DNA of 37,527 bases, taken from NCBI GenBank assembly GCA_017453565.1, contig JAFTEQ010000054.1, forward strand, positions 1-37,527. The letters are read 5' to 3'. A program made the position numbers and the translations under genes. Under the pieces are notes generated by a model, which made no database searches, had not been told where the DNA came from, and was given only the letters and a program-made list of their open reading frames with translations. Positions 1-8,772 of this stretch are shown piece after piece. This DNA is from Bacteroidales bacterium (GTDB lineage: Bacteria > Bacteroidota > Bacteroidia > Bacteroidales > UBA932). The stretch's first letter is position 1. Each line of letters opens with the position of its first letter.

Positions 1-488
1 ACTGGTTCACTATCGGTCTTCCGGTCATATTTAGCCTTGCGGCGTGGTCGCCGCTGATTCAGACAGGATTCCACGTGTCCCGCCCTACTCAGGTGCCGGT
101 CTTGAACGTACTCCGTTACCCGTACGGGCCTTTCACCCTCTGCGGACCGACTTTCCAGACGGTTCCGGTTCCTGGTACGTTCTTTCTGACCGGTCCTACA
201 ACCCCGGCGTGTCCGTAAACATGCCGGTTTAGGCTCTTCCCCTTTCGATCGCCACTACTCAGGGAATCGATCTTTCTTTCTTTTCCTGCGGGTACTAAGA
301 TGTTTCAGTTCCCCGCGTCTGCTCTATGCTGATGCATAGCGACAGGCCTTCAACCTGCCGGGTTGCCCCATTCGGATACCTGCGGATCAATTCGTGTTTG
401 CCGATCCCCGCAGATTTTCGCAGCTTACCGCGTCCTTCTTCGCTTCCGGAAGCCTAGGCATCCTCCGTTCGCCCTTCTTCTCTTTCTC
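1..488 (-). rRNA. rrl: 23S ribosomal RNA, 5' part (3' part beyond window)
   Basis: The reverse complement reads as domain I of bacterial 23S rRNA. The conserved GGATGCC near the 5' end lies at 463-457, and by analogy with its place in E. coli 23S the mature 5' end is near 488. The familiar block around 360-460 (AAGGACG, GATAAGCTGCG-like, GATCGGCAAA) supports this. The gene leaves the window at base 1, so only about the first 488 nt are present. The leader from 489 to about 665 is AT- and pyrimidine-rich on the plus strand and contains no tRNA-Ile or tRNA-Ala. No 16S rRNA lies upstream, where a lipoprotein gene ends at 771. Identity is certain; the exact 5' end is approximate. Confidence 0.95.
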
Positions 489-668
489 TCTAGTGAATCT
501 AATTCAATTCTACTCGTTTGCCTTGAAATTGTAGTCCCTAATCGCAACTCGAAAAAACTCGAATTTACTCTTACAGACTTAATCTCTTGCTTCTTTTCTT
601 TACCTCTATTCTTCTCTCTCAGTATTGTCAAGGATCTTCGTTTTTCCTTTCGTTTCCAAAAGGGACGG

Positions 669-699
669 CAAAGATACGCACTTTTTTCAAACCTGCAAA
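669..699 (-). promoter_or_regulatory. Bacteroidota-type promoter of the 23S rRNA gene
   Basis: On the minus strand a -33 TTTG (699-696) is followed by exactly 19 bases and then a -7 TATCTTTG (676-669). This matches the Bacteroidota consensus TTTG-N19-21-TAnnTTTG. Transcription should start near 665, giving a leader of about 175 nt before the mature 23S end. The promoter sits between the terminator of the upstream gene and the rRNA, so it implies independent transcription of the 23S gene. Confidence 0.85.
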
Positions 700-710
700 T
701 CTTTTTTTCA

Positions 711-743
711 AAAAAAAGAACCGGCCGGGAAAACCCCGGCCGG
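711..743 (-). terminator. Intrinsic terminator of the upstream lipoprotein gene
   Basis: A perfect 9-bp stem (721-729 with 735-743, CCGGCCGGG) has a 5-nt loop and is followed on the minus strand by TTCTTTTTTT (720-711). It lies just past the stop of the lipoprotein gene ending at 771 and separates that gene from the 23S promoter, whose -33 box is only about 12 nt further on. Confidence 0.9.
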
Positions 744-770
744 AACACTCATCTCTTATATAATAAGGTA

Positions 771-1526
771 TTACTCTGTACCAACGTAAACGGGACGCAC
801 CGCGGCGGCATAGAACAAGTTCAAGTAACCGGCGGCAGCCCCACGGTCATTAAACGAAATGGAGTTGATATAGAAGGTCGTGGTGTTGTACGCCGTGGCC
901 GTAAGATAGATTCCACGGTCCGTGCTAAGGGTCGACAGATCCTTGCGGTAACCGGTCACAGGGAAGAAGATGCTGGGAAGATCTTCCTCAACGGCGGGAG
1001 CAGGAGCGGGATCTTCACCACCACCTGCAGCGGGCGCGGCGGCGGGCTTCTTGGTAGCTACCCAACCAATCACGCCTTTGTACTTGACATAGGTCCAGTC
1101 GCAGCCCTTGATGAGCTCTGCGACCTCGGCGGCGGTCGGCGTGCGATAATCAGCACCCCAGGCAGCGGTGGCGGCATCATCGGCAGCATCGAGCACAACC
1201 TTCTTGTCGAGAGCGTTGTACTTGGTGGCGGTGCCATTCTCGTCAAAGAAAATCCAGTTGTCCTTGTCGCAGGGACCTTCGGGATCGCGCGGGTCGATTT
1301 CGCCCCACACATAGAAATCGCCAACCTCCTCCGGAGCCTCGGCGCCTAAATTGTACCCGGCCCACTTGACACTCAGGCCAAGGTCGACGGCTTTGTCGGC
1401 GGAAATCTCACCCGAGAAGGATACTGGATCATAGATGGTCACAGTGGGCTCTTTCTCGCGGCACGACACGACAGCCAGCATCACAGACGCGGCAAACAGG
1501 GTCGCCAAAACTTTAATACTTTTCAT
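771..1526 (-). CDS. Surface lipoprotein with a FISUMP-like (paralogous Bacteroidota) domain
   Basis: This is a 251-residue lipoprotein: a hydrophobic signal segment ends in the lipobox-like VVSC. The start at 1526 puts the ATG directly before a normal KSIKVLATL signal; a longer frame begins upstream but adds only a non-signal leader. The body carries the pattern VDLGLSVKWAGYNLGA, VWGE, WG-YRTPT, GWVATK and a C-terminal AAAVRPVYVG. I recognise this as the repeated surface-protein domain of Bacteroidota and Fibrobacter (FISUMP-like), whose function is unknown. A Pro/Ala/Gly-rich linker (around residues 158-180) interrupts the domain, which is unusual. It has its own promoter (1570-1601) and terminator (711-743), so it is monocistronic. 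Probably displayed on the outer membrane; no enzymatic role is visible. Confidence 0.8.
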   Translation of the reverse strand: MKSIKVLATLFAASVMLAVVSCREKEPTVTIYDPVSFSGEISADKAVDLGLSVKWAGYNLGAEAPEEVGDFYVWGEIDPRDPEGPCDKDNWIFFDENGTATKYNALDKKVVLDAADDAATAAWGADYRTPTAAEVAELIKGCDWTYVKYKGVIGWVATKKPAAAPAAGGGEDPAPAPAVEEDLPSIFFPVTGYRKDLSTLSTDRGIYLTATAYNTTTFYINSISFNDRGAAAGYLNLFYAAAVRPVYVGTE

Positions 1527-1569
1527 AGATAATAACGTTGTTTGATTAATTGGCAAGTATTAGTTCGAG

Positions 1570-1601
1570 CAAATATCGTTAGTCCAATCGATTTTTCCAA
1601 A
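1570..1601 (-). promoter_or_regulatory. Promoter of the FISUMP-like lipoprotein
   Basis: On the minus strand a -33 TTTG (1601-1598) is separated by 20 bases from GATATTTG (1577-1570), which is TAnnTTTG with one mismatch at the first base. The predicted start near 1566 gives a leader of about 40 nt. Confidence 0.6.
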
Positions 1602-1610
1602 TTTTTTCAT

Positions 1611-1618
1611 TACTTTCG
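1611..1618 (+). promoter_or_regulatory. -7 element of the OPT transporter gene
   Basis: TACTTTCG matches TAnnTTTG at all but one base. It ends exactly 5 nt before the ATG at 1624, so the transcript would have almost no 5' leader. No convincing -33 TTTG is seen at the right distance. Confidence 0.45.
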
Positions 1619-1623
1619 TCACT

Positions 1624-3612
1624 ATGAAGAAGAATATGAGCCTTCCGGACAACGCACAAAGGCCGCTGAAGCCCGGAGAAAAGTACCAGCCGCTCCTGGG
1701 TGACGGTCACGTTTTCGCAGAAGTAACCCCCTATTCCGTGTCGCTCGGCCTGCTGATGACCGTGCTGTTTTCCGCCGCGGCGGCCTATCTGGGCCTCAAG
1801 GTGGGACAGGTTTTCGAGGCCGCCATCCCCATCGCCATCCTGGCCGTGGGCATTTCCGGCGCTCTGGGCAAGAAAGAGGCCCTGGGACAGAACGTGATCA
1901 TCCAGTCCATCGGGGCCTGCTCCGGCGTGGTGGTGGCCGGTGCCATCTTCACCCTGCCGGCCATCTACATCCTGGGGCTCGACGTCAACTTTATGCAGAT
2001 GTTCCTCTCCTCGCTGTTGGGCGGCGTGCTGGGCATCCTCTTCCTCATCCCCTTCCGCAAATACTTCGTGCAGGAGATGCACGGGAAGTACCCCTTCCCG
2101 GAAGCCACGGCCACCACGCAGGTGCTCGTGAGCGGCGAATCGGGCGGTAAGAGCGCCCGCGTGCTCGCCGTCAGCGGCCTGCTGGGCGGCTTGTACGACT
2201 TCGCCGTCTCCACCTTCGGCGCCTGGGCCGAGACCCTTTCCACCACCGTCATGCACTGGGGACAGGTGGTCGCCGACAAGGCCAAGCTGGTGCTCAAACT
2301 CAACACCGGCGCTGCCATCCTGGGCCTGGGCTACATCGTGGGGCTCAAGTATGCCTTCATCATCTGCTGCGGCAGCTTCCTCGTATGGCTGCTCATCATC
2401 CCGCTCATGAACCTGTTCTGGGGCGGCCAGGTCATCGACTTCATGGGCACGGGCATCACGCAGACCCTGTCGCAGATGAGCCCGGAGGAGATCTTCCGGA
2501 ACTACGCGCGCCACATCGGGATTGGCGGCATCGCCACGGCAGGCATCATCGGGATCATCAAGTCTTCCGGGGTCATCAAGTCGGCCATCGGACTCGCCGC
2601 CAACGAGTTCCGGCACGGACGCAGCACTGCGGAAGAAGCCGGGCGCTGCGAGCGCGACCTTTCCATGAAAAAGGTCGTCAGCGGGATTGTGATCGCCCTG
2701 CTGGCCATCTTCGCCTTCTTCGCTTTCGGCGGCGTGGTCCACACCGTCTGGCAAGCCCTCATCGGCCTCGTGATCGTGGCCGTCATCGCCTTCCTCTTCA
2801 CCACCGTGGCCGCCAACGCCATTGCCATCGTGGGCTCCAACCCCGTGAGCGGCATGACCATCATGACCCTCATCGTGACCGCCCTCGTACTGGTGGCGGC
2901 CGGTCTCAAGGGCAACGCCGGTATGGTGGCCGCAATGGTCATCGGCGGCGTGGTCTGCACGGCCCTCTCCATGGCGGGCGGGTTCATCACCGACCTCAAG
3001 ATCGGGTACTGGATCGGCACCACGCCGGCCAAACAGGAGGCCTGGAAGTTCGTGGGCACGGTGGTCGCCGCCGCAACCGTGGGCGGAGTCATGCTGGTCC
3101 TCAACAAGACCTACGGATTCACGGGCGACGGTGCCCTGGTGGCCCCGCAGGCCAACGCCATGGCCGCCGTCATCCAGCCTATGATGAACGGAGGCGGAGC
3201 GCCCTGGCTCCTCTACGGGATCGGTGCGCTCATCGCACTGCTGCTCACCGTCTTCAAAGTGCCGGCCCTCGCCTTCTGCCTGGGGATGTTCATTCCCATC
3301 GACCTCAACCTCCCGCTCCTGCTGGGCGGCGCCGTCTCCTGGTATGTAGGCAGCCGCAGCAAGGACGAGGAAACCAACCGCGCACGGAGCGAGAAGGGAA
3401 CCCTCATCGCCAGCGGCTTCATCGCCGGCGGTGCGCTCATGGGCGTGGTGAGCGCCATCCTCAAGTTCGCGGGTGCCGACTGGTTCCTCGGGGCCTGGAA
3501 CCACGTGGCTGAGGGACACAGCGCTTCCGGCGCCGAGGCCATCGCCATCGTGCCGCTGCTTGCGCTGGTATGCTATATGGTGCGCGCCTCGCTGGGGAAG
3601 AAATCCCGCTAA
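1624..3612 (+). CDS. OPT-family oligopeptide transporter
   Basis: A 662-residue polytopic inner-membrane protein made almost entirely of hydrophobic helices. The N-terminal part has features of the bacterial OPT family: AEVTPYSVSLGLLMTVLFSAAAAYLGLKVG, then the KYPFPEATATTQVL loop near residues 158-171. OPT proteins import oligopeptides, or metal-peptide chelates in some members, using the proton gradient. The substrate cannot be told from sequence. The length is normal for the prokaryotic branch. The start at 1624 follows a -7 box by 5 nt. The gene ends 3 nt from the end of the convergent pepT, and a peptide importer facing a tripeptidase gene fits shared use of peptides. No terminator is visible between the two. 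Confidence 0.9.
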   Translation: MKKNMSLPDNAQRPLKPGEKYQPLLGDGHVFAEVTPYSVSLGLLMTVLFSAAAAYLGLKVGQVFEAAIPIAILAVGISGALGKKEALGQNVIIQSIGACSGVVVAGAIFTLPAIYILGLDVNFMQMFLSSLLGGVLGILFLIPFRKYFVQEMHGKYPFPEATATTQVLVSGESGGKSARVLAVSGLLGGLYDFAVSTFGAWAETLSTTVMHWGQVVADKAKLVLKLNTGAAILGLGYIVGLKYAFIICCGSFLVWLLIIPLMNLFWGGQVIDFMGTGITQTLSQMSPEEIFRNYARHIGIGGIATAGIIGIIKSSGVIKSAIGLAANEFRHGRSTAEEAGRCERDLSMKKVVSGIVIALLAIFAFFAFGGVVHTVWQALIGLVIVAVIAFLFTTVAANAIAIVGSNPVSGMTIMTLIVTALVLVAAGLKGNAGMVAAMVIGGVVCTALSMAGGFITDLKIGYWIGTTPAKQEAWKFVGTVVAAATVGGVMLVLNKTYGFTGDGALVAPQANAMAAVIQPMMNGGGAPWLLYGIGALIALLLTVFKVPALAFCLGMFIPIDLNLPLLLGGAVSWYVGSRSKDEETNRARSEKGTLIASGFIAGGALMGVVSAILKFAGADWFLGAWNHVAEGHSASGAEAIAIVPLLALVCYMVRASLGKKSR

Positions 3613-3615
3613 ACG

Positions 3616-4842
3616 CTATTCCGCATAGAGCGAAATCAGGTTCAGGATAACCCTGGACGCCTTTTCCATGCTCTGAACCGGCACCCATTCCATCTTCCCA
3701 TGGAAATTGAGGCCGCCGGCGAAGATGTTGGGACAGGGCAGGCCCTTGAAACTGAGGTTGGCGCCGTCGGTGCCGCCCCGGATGGGCTGGATGTGCGGCT
3801 GCACGCCGGCCATCTCCATAGCCCGCACCGCCTTTTCCACAATGTGGTAGTGCGGCTCCACCTGCTCACGCATATTGTAATAAGAATCGCGGACGTCAGC
3901 CGTGGCCGTGCCTGCGCCGTACCGGGCGTTGATGAAATCGACGCATTGCGCCATCACTTCCTTCTTCCGCTCGAAAAGGGTGCGGTCGTGATCGCGGATG
4001 ATATAGGCGATGTCCGCCTCCTCCACCGTACCCGAGAGCGAGATGAGATGGAAGAAGCCCTCATAGCCTTCGGTGCGTTCCGGACGCTGCTCAGCGGGGA
4101 GCAGGGCGTCGAGTTCGGTGGCGATGTGCAGGGCGTTGCGCATCTTTCCCTTGGCGTAGCCGGGATGCACGTTGCGGCCCTGGATGTGGATCTTGGCCGA
4201 GGCGGCGTTGAAGTTCTCGAACTCCAGTTCACCCACTTCGCCGCCGTCCACGGTGTAGGCGTAGTCGGCGCCGAAACGGGCCACGTCGAATTTCACCACG
4301 CCGCGCCCGATTTCCTCGTCGGGCGTAAAGCCGATGCAGATGTCTCCGTGGGGGAACTCGGGATGCGCCGCGAGATACTGCACCGCGTCCATAATCTCGG
4401 CCACGCCGGCCTTGTCGTCGGCGCCGAGCAGGGTGGTGCCGTCGGTTGTCACCAGCGTCTCCCCCTTGTGCGCGAGCAGTTCGGGAAACTCGGAGGGGCT
4501 GAGCACCAGGCCGGGCACGCCGGCAAGGGCGATGTCGCCACCGTCGTAGTCCTTTACGATCTGCGGCTTCACGCCGGCGCCGCTCGCGTCGGGCGAGGTG
4601 TCCACGTGGGCGATGAAACCGATGGCAGGCGCCTTCCGGCCGGCGGGCAGGTTAGAGGGAATGCGTCCCATCACGTAGCCGAATTCATCGAGTTCGGCCG
4701 CAACGCCCAGGGCGCGCAGTTCATCGCGCAGCAGACGCAGCAGCTCGAGTTGTTTGGCCGTGGAGGGCTGGGATTCGGAGTTTTCGTCGGACTGGGTGTC
4801 CACTGCGACATAGCGCAGGAACCGGTCAAGAATCGCTTCCAT
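3616..4842 (-). CDS. pepT: Peptidase T (tripeptide aminopeptidase)
   Basis: A 408-residue M20-family zinc aminopeptidase that removes the N-terminal residue from tripeptides in the cytoplasm. Visible motifs are AHVDTSPD (H79, D81), LGADDKAG (D142), TPDEEIGRG (E176/E177), the [13 protein letters not shown] segment, and near the C-terminus the [14 protein letters not shown] and GGLNFHG motifs that complete the two-zinc site. The start is the ATG at 4842, giving MEAILDRF, which aligns with PepT N-termini. The longer open frame upstream is Arg/Pro-rich and is only the out-of-frame end of the OstA-like gene, which this CDS overlaps by 17 nt. It is the last gene of the envelope operon and runs tail-to-tail into the peptide transporter. 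Confidence 0.95.
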   Translation of the reverse strand: MEAILDRFLRYVAVDTQSDENSESQPSTAKQLELLRLLRDELRALGVAAELDEFGYVMGRIPSNLPAGRKAPAIGFIAHVDTSPDASGAGVKPQIVKDYDGGDIALAGVPGLVLSPSEFPELLAHKGETLVTTDGTTLLGADDKAGVAEIMDAVQYLAAHPEFPHGDICIGFTPDEEIGRGVVKFDVARFGADYAYTVDGGEVGELEFENFNAASAKIHIQGRNVHPGYAKGKMRNALHIATELDALLPAEQRPERTEGYEGFFHLISLSGTVEEADIAYIIRDHDRTLFERKKEVMAQCVDFINARYGAGTATADVRDSYYNMREQVEPHYHIVEKAVRAMEMAGVQPHIQPIRGGTDGANLSFKGLPCPNIFAGGLNFHGKMEWVPVQSMEKASRVILNLISLYAE

Positions 4843-7417
4843 CTTGCGTTTCGTTTTTACGGGTTTTCTTGCTTTTCCGCGGTTGTTTTTCCGTACGGCG
4901 CGCGGCACGCCGCTCATATTCGCTGATATACTTCTGGAGCCGTTCGCGGTCCTTGGCTTCCTGGCGCCGGAAATCAAGCACTTCGCGACGGGTGCGTTCG
5001 CGTTTGCGTTCCAGGGCCTTCTGCGCCTTGGCCTCGGCCTTGGCCGCATCGCGGGCGTCGAGTTCCGCCCAGCGGGCATCGCGGGCCTTGCGCCGGGCTT
5101 CCGCCTTGGCGGCACGTTCCGCGGCTTTTTCTGCCCGCAGGCGCTCCCGTTCGGAACGATATACGGGCCGGGCGAGCGTATCGGCCGGAGCGGCCGAGAG
5201 GGAATCGGCAGGCGCCGCGTTCAGAGAATCGGCGGGGGCGGCGAGGGTGCTGTCCGCCGGTGCCGTGGGCTGAGGAAGGCTGTCCACCGGAACGGGTTCC
5301 GGCCCGGGCGCCACATCCGGCCCCGGAGCGGCCTGCCGACCACCAGAACGCTTCTGCGTATCGCGCCCCTCGAGGGAACGGTAGACCCCGTCCATATAGC
5401 CGGGGAAATAGATGTCGGTCTGGACGAACGAGGCGCGCGGATGCCGCGCATAACGCGAACGCTCGGAAGGACGCACCCGCAGGTCAGTGATGTCGCGCCG
5501 GCCCTTCGGACGCTCGTCGGGACGCCAGTTGAAGCCCTTGAAACGACGTTCGGCCGGAGCCAGCTGAGGCAGGGGCCAGGCATCGTTCTTGGGCGCGTCG
5601 AAATAGTAGACCCGGTCGAGGTCGCCCTTCTCGAACAGGGCCGAAAGCATCTTGCTCTCCACCTTGTTCACCGTGGCGAACGCCTCCTTCTCCTTGAGGA
5701 AGAACATGGCGGCCGCACCGCCCAGGGCGTCGAAACGGCGCAGGGCGGAGGTGCTGTCGAAATAAGCCATCACCTCGGTGGCGCGGATCTGGTCGAAACA
5801 GCTGTCGTCTTCCTGCGTGATGATGAAGGCGTTCGACATGAGGCTGGCCCGGTCCACGCCGCCTCCCTGCACCAGCACGAAGAGGCTGTCGGAAGTGTAC
5901 TGGCGATTCCCCTCGTTCCACACCACGGGATCGAGGTAGAAACGGGCCACCGAATCGAGGTCGTTGTAGCGCATGGAGTCGCAGCGCACCTGAATGTCCT
6001 GACGGAACACCTTCACCTTGCCGATGCCTTCCAGGAAACCCACGCGGCTGCTGTCGGGGGGCGGCGGAAGGGTATCCACAGGAGCGGCGAGACTGTCGGC
6101 GGGCGCCTCCGGGGGCACGGCCAGGCTGTCAGGTGGCGCAGCGGGCGCCTCGGGCGGTGCAGGCTGGCTTTCCTCTGCATCCGACGGGGCTTCCGGAGCC
6201 TTCGCACCCCCACGTCCGGGTTTGCCGCCCCGGCCGGGCTTACCGCCTTTCCCGGCACCGGGACCGGAGCCCGGATCGAGCCCTTCCTCCTGAGCGGCCT
6301 GCGCGGCCGCCTCCGCCGCTTCCTTCGCGGCCTTGCGCCGGTATTCCGTCACGGGATCGCCCATCATTTCGGAGAGACGCGTCTGCGCCGCGGCTTCCTC
6401 TCCGGCAGGCAATTCAAAACGATAGTACGTGCGGTAGATGAGCGTATCGGCCCCGAAATACATCGTATCGGGCCGGGCGGAGAGCGTGTCGGAGGGGGAA
6501 CGGTCGGGGTCGGTGCGCAGCGCCACGGCCGCCTCGCCCCGGAGCGTCACCCGCGAGACGCTGTCCTCATAGAAGATACGTTCCGCCACGGCCGCCACAT
6601 TCCGGGTGGTGTCCTGCACCTGCGCCTTGCCCAGGAGCAGCACATTTTCAGGCCCGCGGTAGTAGTAGAGCGAATCGGACCAGGCCTCCTGCTCCTCCGA
6701 CATCGCGTGCACGCGGCCCGTGAAGAGGAAGAGTTCGGCGGGACGGTCGTACCAGCCTCCGTCGGCGGAAAGCATGTTGCCGTCTTTCCAGAAGTCGATG
6801 GGCGCGCGGAACACGGCGCGGGACGGCACCGATTCGTAATCGAGCAGGGTCGTCTTCACGAAGACCGAGTCGGTGAACATGTTCACGTTGGTGTGGAACG
6901 AGAAGAGCTTGCGCCGCGAATCGTAGGAGCCGTCCAGGCTTTCGATGATCTGCCCGTCCTTGTCGCGCATGGAGCCGCCGTTCTTGAAAACGGCCACGCT
7001 ATCGCGGGTGTTGTAGTCGAGATGGCGGGTGCGCAGGGTGTTGCGGTCCTTGTCCTGAAGCTGCACCAGCGAGCCGCGGAACTGCACCAGGTTGTCGTCG
7101 ATGAGGTAGTCGAGCTTGTCGCTGGTAAGGACGGTCTCGTCCTGCAGCAGACGCACGTTGCCCATGGCGTTGATGACGCGCTGGCCCACGTCCCAGAGGG
7201 CCGTGTCGCAGATGAGGTAGCTCCCGTTATGCAGGAAAGTGGCGTCTACCGCCTTCCGGTACTGGCGTCCGTCCTTCTCGATGAGCTGGAGCGAACTGCC
7301 CTTCACGAGGCGCACCAGGGAATCCCGCCGCTCCTGTTCCTGCGCGGCGAGCCTCTGCCCCAGCCCCAGCAGGGCGAGCAGAAGGATCAGTCTTCCTGCC
7401 TGAACTTTTCGGTCCAT
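4826..7417 (-). CDS. OstA-like outer-membrane biogenesis protein with extended low-complexity regions
   Basis: An 863-residue exported protein with a signal peptide (residues 1-26, ending RLAAQ). Residues 35-340 are built of beta-strand repeats of the OstA/LptA-like type (for example [49 protein letters not shown]) typical of the Bacteroidota OstA-like family, which is linked to LPS transport to the outer membrane. Residues 360-458 are an inserted Ala/Glu then Gly/Lys/Pro-rich stretch. The OstA-like fold resumes to about residue 680. A Pro/Ala/Ser linker and a very basic, helical C-terminal tail (about 745-863) follow. I chose the ATG at 7417; the upstream alternative is a TTG. The gene overlaps the SurA-like gene by 31 nt and pepT by 17 nt, implying translational coupling. 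Family assignment is firm; the role of the extra regions is unknown. Confidence 0.85.
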   Translation of the reverse strand: MDRKVQAGRLILLLALLGLGQRLAAQEQERRDSLVRLVKGSSLQLIEKDGRQYRKAVDATFLHNGSYLICDTALWDVGQRVINAMGNVRLLQDETVLTSDKLDYLIDDNLVQFRGSLVQLQDKDRNTLRTRHLDYNTRDSVAVFKNGGSMRDKDGQIIESLDGSYDSRRKLFSFHTNVNMFTDSVFVKTTLLDYESVPSRAVFRAPIDFWKDGNMLSADGGWYDRPAELFLFTGRVHAMSEEQEAWSDSLYYYRGPENVLLLGKAQVQDTTRNVAAVAERIFYEDSVSRVTLRGEAAVALRTDPDRSPSDTLSARPDTMYFGADTLIYRTYYRFELPAGEEAAAQTRLSEMMGDPVTEYRRKAAKEAAEAAAQAAQEEGLDPGSGPGAGKGGKPGRGGKPGRGGAKAPEAPSDAEESQPAPPEAPAAPPDSLAVPPEAPADSLAAPVDTLPPPPDSSRVGFLEGIGKVKVFRQDIQVRCDSMRYNDLDSVARFYLDPVVWNEGNRQYTSDSLFVLVQGGGVDRASLMSNAFIITQEDDSCFDQIRATEVMAYFDSTSALRRFDALGGAAAMFFLKEKEAFATVNKVESKMLSALFEKGDLDRVYYFDAPKNDAWPLPQLAPAERRFKGFNWRPDERPKGRRDITDLRVRPSERSRYARHPRASFVQTDIYFPGYMDGVYRSLEGRDTQKRSGGRQAAPGPDVAPGPEPVPVDSLPQPTAPADSTLAAPADSLNAAPADSLSAAPADTLARPVYRSERERLRAEKAAERAAKAEARRKARDARWAELDARDAAKAEAKAQKALERKRERTRREVLDFRRQEAKDRERLQKYISEYERRAARRTEKQPRKSKKTRKNETQDGSDS

Positions 7418-8769
7418 CCCTTGCGCTTGAACTGGCAATCCTTGAAGAGCGGGTCGATGACGATGTAGGTTTCCTTGATCTTTTTGTCGAGGAAGGCGTC
7501 GATGGCGTCGGCCTGCTTGCGCTGGCGAACGCCTGCAAGCAGCTCGGTGTAGTCGTTCTCGAAGGTGGCGGTGTGCGCCGGAACGATGCGGTCGAGGCGC
7601 ACGATCTTGTAGACGAGGTTCCCGTCGCGTCCTTCATTGTCGCGCGAGGCGATGGGGGCCGACATCTGGCCGGGCTGGAGGTCCTTCACCGCGGCGTAGT
7701 CCTCGGGTTTCATCTGGTCGATCTCGAAGTACGAAGAGCCCGTCATGGGGTCGGCCATCTGTCCCCCGTTGGTGCGGGTGGCCGGGTCCTGCGAGTAGAA
7801 GCGGGCGGCCAGCTGGAAGCTGATCTTGCCGCCGTCGATGGCCGTGCGCAGGCTGTCGAGGGTCTTGAAGGCCTTGTCCTGATCGGCCTGGGTGTACTTG
7901 GGTTTGATGAGGATGTGGCGGGCGTTGAACATATCGCCCTTCTTGTCGAGCACCTCAATGATGTGGAAGCCGTCGGGCGTCTCCACGATCTGGGAGATGA
8001 TGCCGGGCTTGAGGGCCATGGCCGCATCGGCGAAAGCCGGCCAGAAGATCGACTTGGACGCCATACCCAGCTCTCCGCCCTTGCGGGCGCTGCCGGGGTC
8101 TTCCGAATAGAGACGCGCCAGGGTGGCGAATTTCTCCCCGTTCATAATGCGCTCGCGCAGCGACAGGAGCCGTTCCTTCACCGCCAGGGCCGCAGCCTCC
8201 CGGTCGGGGTAGAGACAGATCTGGCTCATCTGATACTTGATGGGCACCACGGGAAGCGAAGCCACGTCGACCGTGTCGAGATACTGCTTCACGTCGTAGG
8301 GCGTGAGTTCCGGAATCTTGCCCGAGACCTCCTGCTGCTCCTGCTGGATGAGGCTGTTGTCTTCCAGCTGCTGGCGCCATTCCTGGCGGAGTTTGTAGAG
8401 GGGTTTGCCGAAGTACTTCTCGGCCGCCTCGTCTCCGCCCAGGGCGGTGCGCATCTGGTCGAGGCGCTGGGAGAGCTCGGCCTGCACCATGTCGTTGTTG
8501 ACCTTGAGCGAGTCGAGCCGCGCCTGCATAAGGAAGAGTTTGGCCTGCATAATGCTTTCCAGAAGCTCGCAGCGGGCGTTTCGGTCGGACTGCACGCCCT
8601 GCGCCCGCATCATCTGCACCTCGGCCTCGAGGTCCGAGATGGCGATGAGTTCACCCCCCACCACGGCCACCGACTTGTCGATGATGCCGTCGGGGTATTT
8701 CTGCGCGCGGGCAAGGGGAGCGGTGAGCAGCGACGCTGCAAGCAGGAAGAGTATCGGGAACTGTTTCAT
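7387..8769 (-). CDS. SurA-like periplasmic peptidyl-prolyl isomerase/chaperone
   Basis: A 460-residue exported protein (signal peptide ending in LARAQ). It has an N-terminal SurA-type chaperone region (residues 27-165, beginning IIDKSVAVVGGELIAISDLE) and two parvulin (PpiC) domains. The first covers about 175-275 (YSEDPGSARKGGELGMAS, FHIIEVLDKKGD) and the second about 280-385 (NARHILIKPKYTQADQD, YSQDPATRTNGGQM). The family folds outer-membrane proteins in the periplasm. Its place between a second PPIase-like lipoprotein and the OstA-like gene matches the usual Bacteroidota arrangement and points to outer-membrane assembly. The upstream gene ends 3 nt before its ATG. Confidence 0.92.
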   Translation of the reverse strand: MKQFPILFLLAASLLTAPLARAQKYPDGIIDKSVAVVGGELIAISDLEAEVQMMRAQGVQSDRNARCELLESIMQAKLFLMQARLDSLKVNNDMVQAELSQRLDQMRTALGGDEAAEKYFGKPLYKLRQEWRQQLEDNSLIQQEQQEVSGKIPELTPYDVKQYLDTVDVASLPVVPIKYQMSQICLYPDREAAALAVKERLLSLRERIMNGEKFATLARLYSEDPGSARKGGELGMASKSIFWPAFADAAMALKPGIISQIVETPDGFHIIEVLDKKGDMFNARHILIKPKYTQADQDKAFKTLDSLRTAIDGGKISFQLAARFYSQDPATRTNGGQMADPMTGSSYFEIDQMKPEDYAAVKDLQPGQMSAPIASRDNEGRDGNLVYKIVRLDRIVPAHTATFENDYTELLAGVRQRKQADAIDAFLDKKIKETYIVIDPLFKDCQFKRKGWTEKFRQED

Positions 8770-8772
8770 CAG

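Noticed and set aside
489..668. Possible tRNA genes in the 23S leader
   Set aside because: No cloverleaf, no GTTCGA-like T-arm and no CCA-type acceptor ends were found; the sequence is AT-rich and unstructured by eye.
1579..3519. A 646-codon minus-strand frame opposite the OPT transporter, rich in His/Asp/Glu/Gly
   Set aside because: Antisense to a well-conserved membrane protein; the acidic/His composition mirrors hydrophobic codons on the other strand.
4843..5115. N-terminal extension of pepT of 91 residues
   Set aside because: Arg/Pro-rich, unlike any PepT, and it coincides out of frame with the end of the OstA-like gene.
4844..7468. A plus-strand open frame of 874 codons opposite the OstA-like gene
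   Set aside because: Shadow of the OstA-like frame; low-complexity Gly/Arg/His content and no start signal.
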